NCBI GenBank assembly: GCA_963977495.1
Contig: CAXBOT010000001.1
Coordinates: forward strand, 1,178,001 to 1,242,000
Length of the DNA: 64,000 nucleotides
Direction of reading: 5' to 3'
Source: UBA1672 sp963977495
GTDB lineage: Bacteria > Pseudomonadota > Alphaproteobacteria > Micavibrionales > Micavibrionaceae
Numbering within the stretch: the stretch's first letter is position 1; every line of letters starts with the position of its first letter. Made by a program: the position numbers and the translations under genes. The notes below the pieces were generated by a model. That model was not told the DNA's origin. It searched no databases and was given only the letters and a program-made list of their open reading frames with translations. Shown here piece after piece: positions 16,990 to 24,878 of this stretch.

Positions 16990-18681
16990 ATGATCGTGAA
17001 TAACTTTGTTGCGACACTACAACAATTAGGCCCCGCCCGCTTGGGTGTTATGGGGGCCATCGTACTTGGTCTCATGATGTTTTTCGTGTTTCTTTCCATG
17101 CGCATTACAACGCCGGAAATGAAATTACTCTACACAGATTTATCATCCACAGATTCAGGCGCGGTTGCCGCAAAGCTTGAAGAAACACAAATCGCTTACG
17201 AAATTTCTACCGATGGTTCCCGCATTCTCGTCCCTGGGGATGAGGTCGGACGCGCGCGTATGTTATTGGCCGATGCGGGGCTGCCTAATGGTGGGTCTAT
17301 GGGCTATGAGATTTTTGATGAGCAATCAGGTTTCGGAACAACCAACTTCGTTCAAAACATCAATCAAGTGCGCGCACTGGAAGGTGAGCTCTCCAGAACA
17401 ATCAGTTCTTTAGACAGCATCCGCAGTTCGCGCGTTCATATCGTTTTACCGCAACGTGAACTATTCAGCCGTGATACACAATCATCATCGGCCAGTGTCT
17501 TTTTGGGCATACAATCGGGCTCTTCAATAGAGCATTCGCAAATTCTGGCTATTCAATCCCTTGTGGCCTCCGCCGTTCCGAACCTCAAGGCATCGAACGT
17601 TTCGGTGATTGACAGTAACGGTAACCTGATGGCCAAGGGCGGCGATGATGACAGCCTCATGTCATTAAAAACCGAAGATTTAAGGCGTAATTTCGAAAAA
17701 CGCATGCAAAGCAGTATCGAAGATCAAATCAGCCGCGTCGTTGGCTATGGCAAAGTGACCGCCATTGTGAATGCACAAATGAATTTCGATCAAGTGAGCA
17801 TGAATGAAGAGCTGTATAACCCCGAAGGACAGGTGCTGCGCTCCTCCCAAACCACACAAGAAGACAACACAGAGCGCGATCAAGCCTCCGATGAAGTATC
17901 CGTAGAGAATAACCTACCCGGTATTGGCGGCGATTTATTGGCCGACAAAGCCCCTAGTCAGGAATCATCGCGCACAGAAGAAGTCACAAATTACGAAATC
18001 AGTAAAACAGTGCGCAGCACAGTGCATCAACAAGGCCAAGTTGAGAAAGTATCCGTCTCCCTTTTGGTGGATGGACGCTATTCCAAAGATGAAGAAGGCA
18101 ACAAAACCTACGAGCCGCGCTCCCAAGAGGAAATGGATCAAATTACAGCATTGGTCAAAACAGCCATTGGCTTCAACGAAGACCGCGGCGATGTTGTTGA
18201 AATTGCCAATTTACAATTCGCACAAATTGATACTGATTCCGAGATTGTCGATGACCGCATGTTATTTGGCTTTGAAAAAAGCGACCTGATTGATGCAGCG
18301 GAAATGCTGGTGGTTGGTATTATGCTGGTGCTGGTCGTTGTGCTGGTTTTACAGCCCATGGTCACAAAGCTTATGAACGCCGAAGCGCTGAACAAACCCG
18401 CCGCCGGTCTGGATGAATTACTGCAACATGATCTGTTGGCGGCATCGCCCGCAAACCCTGCTCTGGCACCGCCGCAACAACAAATCGGCGCGGACGGGCA
18501 ACCCTTATTATCTGATACAGGCAATTTCGATGTCGAAGAAGACGAAGAATCGCTGATCAATATTCAAGGTATTGAAGGAAAAGTGAAAGCCTCAACCGTT
18601 AAGAAAGTAGAGGAAGTCGTTGAAAGTTATCCGGTGGAAGCCGTATCCGTTATTCGAAGCTGGATGTCACAGGAAAGCTAG
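16990..18681 (+). CDS. fliF: flagellar MS-ring protein FliF
   Basis: This 563-residue inner-membrane protein forms the MS ring, the foundation of the basal body. One membrane segment lies at about residues 17-38 and a second at about 437-457, flanking the periplasmic ring-building domains. The family block LVIEDQSGFG-like region (FDEQSGFGTTNFVQNINQ) and SRVHIVLPQRELF are clear. The acidic C-terminal tail (about 515-563) is the FliG-binding end. It opens fliF-fliG-fliH-fliN, with six bases to fliG. Confidence 0.95.
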   Translation: MIVNNFVATLQQLGPARLGVMGAIVLGLMMFFVFLSMRITTPEMKLLYTDLSSTDSGAVAAKLEETQIAYEISTDGSRILVPGDEVGRARMLLADAGLPNGGSMGYEIFDEQSGFGTTNFVQNINQVRALEGELSRTISSLDSIRSSRVHIVLPQRELFSRDTQSSSASVFLGIQSGSSIEHSQILAIQSLVASAVPNLKASNVSVIDSNGNLMAKGGDDDSLMSLKTEDLRRNFEKRMQSSIEDQISRVVGYGKVTAIVNAQMNFDQVSMNEELYNPEGQVLRSSQTTQEDNTERDQASDEVSVENNLPGIGGDLLADKAPSQESSRTEEVTNYEISKTVRSTVHQQGQVEKVSVSLLVDGRYSKDEEGNKTYEPRSQEEMDQITALVKTAIGFNEDRGDVVEIANLQFAQIDTDSEIVDDRMLFGFEKSDLIDAAEMLVVGIMLVLVVVLVLQPMVTKLMNAEALNKPAAGLDELLQHDLLAASPANPALAPPQQQIGADGQPLLSDTGNFDVEEDEESLINIQGIEGKVKASTVKKVEEVVESYPVEAVSVIRSWMSQES

Positions 18682-18687
18682 AATTAT

Positions 18688-19713
18688 ATGAGTGTACGTG
18701 TAAGAGATGATTATCGTTCTTTATCAGGCCCCGAAAAGGCGGCTATCTTTATGCTGTCCTTAGGGCAGGATCATACTGCGCAAATATTTAGTCATATGGA
18801 TGACGATGAAATTCTGGAATTATCACAGATTATTTCAGGGCTGGGGAAAATTGGCCCAACCATTGTCGAACGTCTGTTCATTGAATTTACAGAGCAAATG
18901 AGCTCCACTAATACACTCGTCGGATCACAAGACAGCACCGAACGCATGCTTGTGAAATCAGGCCTGTCGCAAGAAAAAATCGACGTCATTATGGAGGAAA
19001 TCCGCGGGCCTGCCGGACGCACCATGTGGGAAAAGCTGGGCAATGTGAATGAAGATATTCTCGCCAACTTCCTGCAAAAAGAATACCCGCAGACCGTTGC
19101 CGTTGTCTTATCCAAAGTATCAACCGACCACGCCGCGCGCGTTCTGGCCATTCTGCCCGACGGGTTCGCGCTGGAAGTCATCAACCGTATGCTGAAAATG
19201 GAAACGGTACAAAAAGAAATCCTCGAAGAAGTTGAAAAAACACTGCGCAAGGAATTCATGTCGAACCTTGCCCGCACCCAACGCCGCGACAGTCACGAAT
19301 TGATCGCCGATATTTTCAACAATATGGAACGCGCCGTCGAAAACCGCTTCATGGAAGAATTGGAAAAGGTCACGCCGGACTCTGCCGAAAAAATCCGCAG
19401 CCTTATGTTCACCTTCGAAGATCTGCTTAGCCTCGATCAAGCCTCCATTCAAACCGTTATTCGCGCCGTTGATAAGGAAAAGCTACCGCTTGCCCTCAAA
19501 GGCGCAACAGACAGCCTCAAAGATTTGTTCTTCAACAATATGTCTGAACGTGCGGGTAAGATTATGAAGGAAGATATGGCCGCTATGGGGCCTGTACGCC
19601 TGAAAGACGTTGAAGAAGCACAACAATATATTGTGACCGTAACAAAAGACCTCGAAGCACGCGGAGAAGTCACCATTAGCACCGGTACCGCCGAGGAAGA
19701 AATGATTGCCTAA
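18688..19713 (+). CDS. fliG: flagellar motor switch protein FliG
   Basis: This 341-residue rotor protein transmits stator torque and switches direction. The N-terminal FliF-binding domain (LSGPEKAAIFMLSLG), the middle domain with EHPQTVAVVLS-like KEYPQTVAVVLSKV, and the C-terminal torque domain with the charged helix around MFTFEDLLSLDQASIQTVIR are in order. Length is normal. It begins six bases after fliF. Confidence 0.96.
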   Translation: MSVRVRDDYRSLSGPEKAAIFMLSLGQDHTAQIFSHMDDDEILELSQIISGLGKIGPTIVERLFIEFTEQMSSTNTLVGSQDSTERMLVKSGLSQEKIDVIMEEIRGPAGRTMWEKLGNVNEDILANFLQKEYPQTVAVVLSKVSTDHAARVLAILPDGFALEVINRMLKMETVQKEILEEVEKTLRKEFMSNLARTQRRDSHELIADIFNNMERAVENRFMEELEKVTPDSAEKIRSLMFTFEDLLSLDQASIQTVIRAVDKEKLPLALKGATDSLKDLFFNNMSERAGKIMKEDMAAMGPVRLKDVEEAQQYIVTVTKDLEARGEVTISTGTAEEEMIA

Positions 19714-19747
19714 ACATAACGGCAAGCAACATATGGTAAGGTAGACT

Positions 19748-20446
19748 ATGAAAGGACAACCGTTTTTCTTTGATTCAAATATTTTTGATGACGACCACCA
19801 GTTGTCAGAGGAAGAGCGCGCCGCCGAACCTGAGTTTACCCGCGATGAACTGGCGCAGGCCAAGACCTCCTCCTTTGAAGAAGGAAAGAGAGCCGGATTC
19901 AAGGAAAGCGAAGACAGCATCACCAATAAAATGCACACTATTTTGCAAACAATAGAGCGCAATATGGCCGTTTTATTCGCCGCAGAAGAAACGCGCAACA
20001 AAACATACGAAAACGAAGCCGTGCATTTAAGCGCCGCTATCTTTCAAAAAGCGTTCCCCGAATATATGAAAGCCTACGGTCATGAGGAACTCAAAGCCTC
20101 GATCACAGACGCTCTATCGCATCACATGACACCTGAAAAAATCAACATACAGCTTAACGACGCCCTCCTCGGCGCACTGTCTGATTTTCTCAAGGCGCAA
20201 GAAAACACCTTGCAAAAGCAAATAACGATCAAGGCTGACAACACCCTCGCCGATCACGATTGCCGTATTGACTGGCCGAGTGGCGGAGTGATTTGTAACC
20301 ATGAAACGACAACCCAAAAAATATTTGATATTTTAAATCAATCTCTTGCAGAGCGCGGCATTAGCCTTCATGATGGTGACAAACAGCAAGACACCGAAGA
20401 CGCACTAACACCATCGGATCAGACAAACACATCGGGAGAATCGTAA
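19748..20446 (+). CDS. fliH: flagellar export stator protein FliH (divergent)
   Basis: This 232-residue protein lies between fliG and fliN, the position of fliH (flbE in Caulobacter). FliH links the FliI ATPase to the export gate and C ring. It has an acidic N-terminus, a charged helical stretch with EEGKRAGFKES, typical of the Gly-containing FliH helix, and a C-terminal mixed domain (about 95-215). Sequence conservation is low in this family, so the call rests on gene order and layout. The fliN start follows directly after its stop. Confidence 0.72.
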   Translation: MKGQPFFFDSNIFDDDHQLSEEERAAEPEFTRDELAQAKTSSFEEGKRAGFKESEDSITNKMHTILQTIERNMAVLFAAEETRNKTYENEAVHLSAAIFQKAFPEYMKAYGHEELKASITDALSHHMTPEKINIQLNDALLGALSDFLKAQENTLQKQITIKADNTLADHDCRIDWPSGGVICNHETTTQKIFDILNQSLAERGISLHDGDKQQDTEDALTPSDQTNTSGES

Positions 20447-20839
20447 ATGAGCGATGAAACAAACAACGAAAATCCAGAGCAGGACGGCGCCAAAAAGGCG
20501 GCTGCCGGTACGGATTTGAATCTCGATGAAATCAACGAGCCTGATGAACTTCAAAATCAGGATGATCAGGATTTTGCCATCGGCGAAGCTATGGCTGGTG
20601 ATGTTACCGCTATTTATGATATTCCGGTGAATGTTTCCGCGGTTTTGGGGCGCTCCACCATGCAGGTGAGCCAGCTCTTGAAACTTGGTCGTGGCGCGGT
20701 GGTCGAACTTGATCGTAAAGTTGGCGAAGCGATTGATATTTACGTCAATAACCGCCTTGTCGCACGCGGAGAAGTTGTGGTTGTCGAAGATAAGCTCGGC
20801 ATTACCATGACCGAGATTGTAAAATCTGATCGTTCGTAA
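20447..20839 (+). CDS. fliN: flagellar motor switch protein FliN
   Basis: This 130-residue C-ring protein has a SpoA domain at about 58-128: VNVSAVLGRSTMQVSQLLKL, GAVVELDRKVGEAIDIYVN and RLVARGEVVVVEDKLGI are textbook FliN. The N-terminal 50 residues are acidic and disordered. It starts immediately after the fliH stop codon, with GGGAG upstream. Confidence 0.95.
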   Translation: MSDETNNENPEQDGAKKAAAGTDLNLDEINEPDELQNQDDQDFAIGEAMAGDVTAIYDIPVNVSAVLGRSTMQVSQLLKLGRGAVVELDRKVGEAIDIYVNNRLVARGEVVVVEDKLGITMTEIVKSDRS

Positions 20840-20941
20840 ACGACACAATAAACACTATGTTTTCACCATCTGCGTACCCCCGTTATTTTAATTAAAGCGA
20901 CATCTAAGTCAGCGCATTGATACAAGGATCGTATTAAAACC

Positions 20942-21781
20942 ATGGCAGAGCCTGAACAACAACAAGATGATGTCCGACTTCCTGGGGTGAATGTACCAAG
21001 CACACAGTCGCGCCCTGACCTTGTCACCATTTTGGGGCTGGTTCTCACATTTGGGTTAATCATCGGCGCCATTGCGTTCAACCCCAGCAAAGCCAACTTT
21101 TTTAATGTCCCTTCTTTGTTAATCGTTCTGTTCGGCACGATCACGGCGACGTGCGTGTCCTACACAGGTGAGGAATTAAGACAGTCCGTGAAAATCATCG
21201 CATCATCGGTTTTCAGACCCGTGAGAAACTTCCCCGCTCTGGCCAAAAGCATGATTGATCTGGGCGTCATTGCGCGCACAAAGGGGCTTTTATATCTTTC
21301 AAACTATGAAACCCAAACCCGCAAAGAGCCCTTCTTGAATTATGCCATGCGCCTTGTTGTCGATGGCTACGGCGTGGATGATTTAAAACGCATTTTACAA
21401 TTACAAATCGACAAAGAAGAAGAAATCCATAAACGCGCCGCAAGCATATTAAGACGCGGATCAGAAGTCGCGCCCGCTATGGGCTTGATCGGGACATTGA
21501 TCGGACTGGTGCAAATGCTGGCTGATCTGGAAAACCCTGAAACGATTGGCCCCTTTATGGCTGTGGCGCTGCTGACCACCTTCTATGGCGCGATTTTAGG
21601 CACAATCGTCATGGCTCCCTTGGCCGCCAAGCTGGAGAAAAACGCGGATGATGAGGTCATCGCCAAAACAATGACCTTGCGAACCGTTCAATCGATGCTA
21701 AAGCAGGAAAATCCGCGCAATCTGGAAATGGTGATCAACAGTCTTCTGCCACCATCAAGCCGCATCATTTATTTCAAGTAA
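20942..21781 (+). CDS. motA: flagellar motor stator protein MotA/PomA-like
   Basis: This 279-residue protein of the MotA/TolQ/ExbB group has four membrane segments (about 28-47, 56-74, 174-195, 205-230) and a large cytoplasmic loop. The block APAMGLIGTLIGLVQML and VALLTTFYGAILGT closely follow PomA, the subunit of sodium-driven stators, more than proton-driven MotA; ion choice is set largely by the B subunit, so this is only suggestive. No motB/pomB gene lies next to it or elsewhere in the window. It stands between fliN and flbD with 102 bases upstream. Confidence 0.88.
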   Translation: MAEPEQQQDDVRLPGVNVPSTQSRPDLVTILGLVLTFGLIIGAIAFNPSKANFFNVPSLLIVLFGTITATCVSYTGEELRQSVKIIASSVFRPVRNFPALAKSMIDLGVIARTKGLLYLSNYETQTRKEPFLNYAMRLVVDGYGVDDLKRILQLQIDKEEEIHKRAASILRRGSEVAPAMGLIGTLIGLVQMLADLENPETIGPFMAVALLTTFYGAILGTIVMAPLAAKLEKNADDEVIAKTMTLRTVQSMLKQENPRNLEMVINSLLPPSSRIIYFK

Positions 21782-21784
21782 ATA

Positions 21785-22468
21785 TCAAGCAAGCTGCTTA
21801 TCACCAACAACCATCACCCTTGGGTGATTTGATTGCAATGCACGATGCACAAATGCGCGGCGCTCTTTTTCACGTAGCACCTTAGCCAGAAAATTATCCG
21901 CGCTGTTTCTTTGTTTATTACGCACCCGCGCCTTCCACAAATCACCCGTTTGAAACTGGAACACTGGCGCATCAGGCTTGATATCAACATCATTCCCCGA
22001 CACCATCAAAACATCACTATTACGTATAAACTGCGTCACCGGATCGTTATAACAGGTCATGAAGCGATCAAAATCCTGATTAAGCCCGTCAACATGGAAA
22101 TGATGGACATTGCAATGTTCCTTATACTGATTCACCACAAGGCGCATGTGGGTTTTAATCCGCGCAGAATACAAACATTCCATATCCGACAAAATAACAC
22201 CAACAGCCTCAACAAGCTCAAAATCATCCAGCGTTTTTTGGAAATCCTCGATTTTCTCACGCTCGCTATATTTGATAAAAAGCTCGCCCTCTTCCAATTC
22301 AAAAAAAGCAGCCATTTTAGCTGCTACCAAATCGAAATTTCCTTCTAAAACACGCGGATATAACACAACATTAGCCTTCGGTTCGAAGTCTGTCGTAAAA
22401 AACGAATACAGATCATCGACAACCTTTATAAGGTCATATCCCTCTGGTATATAATTCAGTTGTGTCAT
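21785..22468 (-). CDS. DUF1826-like protein, possible cupin/oxygenase fold
   Basis: This 227-residue soluble protein is of uncertain family. The C-terminal half has HFHVDG (His125, Asp127), RFMTCYNDPVTQF and FVHRALQSNHPRVMV (His208, Arg217). This order resembles the DUF1826 family (an HVD strand, a TY-G-P-G-T turn and an HRSP...R end). HxD...H...R is also the arrangement of Fe(II)/2-oxoglutarate oxygenases, but no activity can be claimed. It is convergent with motA (three-base gap) and divergent from flbD. Confidence 0.5.
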   Translation of the reverse strand: MTQLNYIPEGYDLIKVVDDLYSFFTTDFEPKANVVLYPRVLEGNFDLVAAKMAAFFELEEGELFIKYSEREKIEDFQKTLDDFELVEAVGVILSDMECLYSARIKTHMRLVVNQYKEHCNVHHFHVDGLNQDFDRFMTCYNDPVTQFIRNSDVLMVSGNDVDIKPDAPVFQFQTGDLWKARVRNKQRNSADNFLAKVLREKERRAFVHRALQSNHPRVMVVGDKQLA

Positions 22469-22552
22469 AAGATGAGATTATAGCTTGAAAAGGTTGCTTT
22501 TTTGTAAATACTATAAAGTCTTCCCAAAATCTGCGTCAGGAGCAAACACAAC

Positions 22553-23953
22553 ATGCGTTTAATGATTATCGGTCGTCTGGATGGACATATTTCCGAAGCA
22601 GGGAAAATTGCATTACAACGCGGGGCTAAAGTTATTCATTGCGAAGATATCGAACAAGCTTTCGGCGCGTTACTCAATGGTAAAAGCGCCGATCTTGTTA
22701 TGATTGATGTGAAGCAGAAAATTGGAGATTTCATTGAACGTCTGAAGCTGGAGCGTATTCACCTGCCCGTGATTGCCTGCGGTATTGGGACAGATGCCCG
22801 CTCCGCCGTCAAAGCCATTCAGCAAGGCGCAAAGGAATATGTTCCCCTGCCGCCTGACGCCGAACTCATCGCCGCCGTGTTAGAGGCCGTGACCGAAGAA
22901 AATAATTCTATGATCGCCGATGATCCGGTTATGAAACCCGTGATTACGCTGGCGGATAAAATCGCGCCCTCAGATGCCACCGTGATGATTACGGGTGAAT
23001 CGGGCACCGGTAAAGAAGTCATGTCGCGCTACATCCACAATAAATCTAAACGCAAGAACGGGCCGTTTATTGCTGTTAATTGTGCGGCTATCCCTGAAAA
23101 TTTGCTGGAATCAGAGCTGTTCGGGCATGAAAAAGGCGCTTTCACAGGCGCAACAGGGCGGCGCATTGGTAAATTTGAAGAAGCCCATACAGGCACGATC
23201 CTTCTGGACGAAGTCAGCGAGATGCATCCCTTATTACAGGCCAAGCTGCTCCGCGCTCTTCAGGAAAAGGAGATCACCCGCATCGGCAGTAACGGCGCCG
23301 TCAAAGTTGATGTTCGTATTCTGGCAACCTCGAACAGAAACCTACAGGAATCTGTTCGAAAAGGTGAATTTCGCGAAGATTTGTATTTCCGCCTGAATGT
23401 GGTCAACATTCCCCTGCCCCCGTTGCGTGAACGCCCGCACGACATTGCACGCCTCGCACAGTTTTTTGCCGATAAGTTTGCGGAATCAAATGATATTGAG
23501 CGCAAAGCCATTTCAAAAGACGCCGAAGACAAATTAAAATCATGCCACTGGCGCGGTAATATCCGTGAATTAGAAAACACAATGCACCGCGCCATTTTGA
23601 TGGCCAGCGAAAACGAAATTGAGGCCGATGCCATTTTCATCCAAAGTGATGGCTTATCCGCAATTTCTCAGGCACAAGCCACCGCGCAAAATGCACCTGA
23701 TCCAACGGGTGTTTCAAGCGCAAGCAACCATAGCGCCGCCCCCGATATTCAAAATGCGGGCGGGGTTGAATCTATGATTGGTCGCAAAATTTCAGATGTG
23801 GAACGCGATATGATCTTAAACACGCTTGATCACTGCCTCGGCAACCGTACACATGCCGCCAATATCCTCGGTATTTCCATCAGAACGCTGCGCAATAAAT
23901 TGAACCAATACAAGCAAGATGGTGTCAATATTCCTGCTGCGGGACAAAATTAG
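22553..23953 (+). CDS. flbD: sigma-54-dependent flagellar activator FlbD
   Basis: This 466-residue NtrC-type activator drives late flagellar promoters with RpoN. The receiver-like domain (1-115) keeps Asp52 but lacks the acidic pair at the start of the fold, as in Caulobacter FlbD, which is regulated by FliX rather than ordinary phosphorylation. The AAA+ domain has Walker A GESGTGKE (148-155), the sigma-54 contact loop GAFTGA (195-200) and Walker B ILLDE (216-220). A Fis-type helix-turn-helix ends the protein (about 420-455). Likely targets in this window are the promoters at 1032, 6205 and 38766. CAGGAG lies 11 bases before the ATG. Confidence 0.93.
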   Translation: MRLMIIGRLDGHISEAGKIALQRGAKVIHCEDIEQAFGALLNGKSADLVMIDVKQKIGDFIERLKLERIHLPVIACGIGTDARSAVKAIQQGAKEYVPLPPDAELIAAVLEAVTEENNSMIADDPVMKPVITLADKIAPSDATVMITGESGTGKEVMSRYIHNKSKRKNGPFIAVNCAAIPENLLESELFGHEKGAFTGATGRRIGKFEEAHTGTILLDEVSEMHPLLQAKLLRALQEKEITRIGSNGAVKVDVRILATSNRNLQESVRKGEFREDLYFRLNVVNIPLPPLRERPHDIARLAQFFADKFAESNDIERKAISKDAEDKLKSCHWRGNIRELENTMHRAILMASENEIEADAIFIQSDGLSAISQAQATAQNAPDPTGVSSASNHSAAPDIQNAGGVESMIGRKISDVERDMILNTLDHCLGNRTHAANILGISIRTLRNKLNQYKQDGVNIPAAGQN

Positions 23954-24033
23954 ATTTTCCTTGTGTTTTCATAAGCCAAGATGTACTGTGCGGTCGTCAA
24001 AATAAAGGCAATAATAAGCAATGAGGTATGACT

Positions 24034-24690
24034 ATGGGCTGGCGCGATAAATTGAAACTTCCTGATCTGGATCTGGGTAGTCTTAAAGACAAGGCAACGG
24101 AGGCTGCTAAAGGTCTTCTGGGGACTGAAGAAGAAAAGCAAACACCGCAAGATACAACGGATCTTCAACAACTCACAGATATGCTGAATGACCCACAAAA
24201 TGGCCCGATGTTCGAACAACAGTTCGGTATGGACATCAGTGGCGCAAAGAAAAATGACGGCGTTGTTACACAAGATGAAACCGTAACTATCGTTGCAAAA
24301 TTCTCTCAGAAGTTGGTTGATAAGGGCTATTTAAAAGATGTCCCCTCCAGCGAGAAAAAAACATATGAAGCACAATTGAAAGCAGAACTTGGCGACGATG
24401 TCGACAGTTACAATCAATTGAATTCAGCACAAAAAGATTCGTTTTTGATTTTCATCGCAACGCCGGATGCACAAAGACAAGAAGCTATTCAAAAAGCAGT
24501 GACAAGCGGCGATCTATCATACGCCCCTGCCGACAATGACGGCGCACAGGCAAAGCATGATTACGTCTTGGTTGACCCGACAGGCAACGTTGTTCAACTG
24601 CACCCACAAGGTACAGGGAAAACAACAGCGCATACAGAGCAAGCCACTGTGCCACCATGGATTGACACAGATCACCCGGATATAGGCTAA
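24034..24690 (+). CDS. hypothetical protein, 218 residues
   Basis: I do not recognise this protein. It begins MGWRDKLKLPDLDLGSLKDK, an amphipathic stretch, followed by a helical, Asp/Gln/Lys-rich domain (about 40-165) and a polar tail. There is no signal peptide or membrane segment. The second of two close ATG codons was chosen because GAGG lies seven bases before it and only one base before the first. It stands alone between flbD and flhA with a strong terminator, so it is probably monocistronic or the last gene after flbD. Confidence 0.65.
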   Translation: MGWRDKLKLPDLDLGSLKDKATEAAKGLLGTEEEKQTPQDTTDLQQLTDMLNDPQNGPMFEQQFGMDISGAKKNDGVVTQDETVTIVAKFSQKLVDKGYLKDVPSSEKKTYEAQLKAELGDDVDSYNQLNSAQKDSFLIFIATPDAQRQEAIQKAVTSGDLSYAPADNDGAQAKHDYVLVDPTGNVVQLHPQGTGKTTAHTEQATVPPWIDTDHPDIG

Positions 24691-24710
24691 TCGCCAAAAC
24701 AAGAATAACA

Positions 24711-24742
24711 AAAGCCGGAGGTCTTATGCTTCCGGCTTTTTT
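24711..24742 (+). terminator. rho-independent terminator
   Basis: AAAGCCGGA pairs perfectly with TCCGGCTTT across an 11-base loop, followed by TTTTTT (24737-24742). It lies 20 bases after the stop of the hypothetical gene at 24034. Confidence 0.88.
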
Positions 24743-24767
24743 GTTTTCAACGCCTGCCCTTTAAGCG

Positions 24768-24797
24768 TTTGCATGTTTATTTATGCAAGGGTAATAT
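24768..24797 (+). promoter_or_regulatory. possible promoter for flhA
   Basis: TTTGCA, 18 bases, TAATAT. Five and five matches are not reached in both boxes, but it is the best candidate in the 136 bases between the terminator and flhA. Confidence 0.35.
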
Positions 24798-24878
24798 AAA
24801 ATTTGGCTTTTGTATCATACACAGGCCTCACTTTTACTGGTTCCACCCCTTCAAAACCCACCCGCTCGGATAATTTTC

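Noticed and set aside
21813..21828. Perfect inverted repeat ATCACCC/GGGTGAT as motA terminator
   Set aside because: No T-run follows, and it lies within the coding sequence of the convergent gene.
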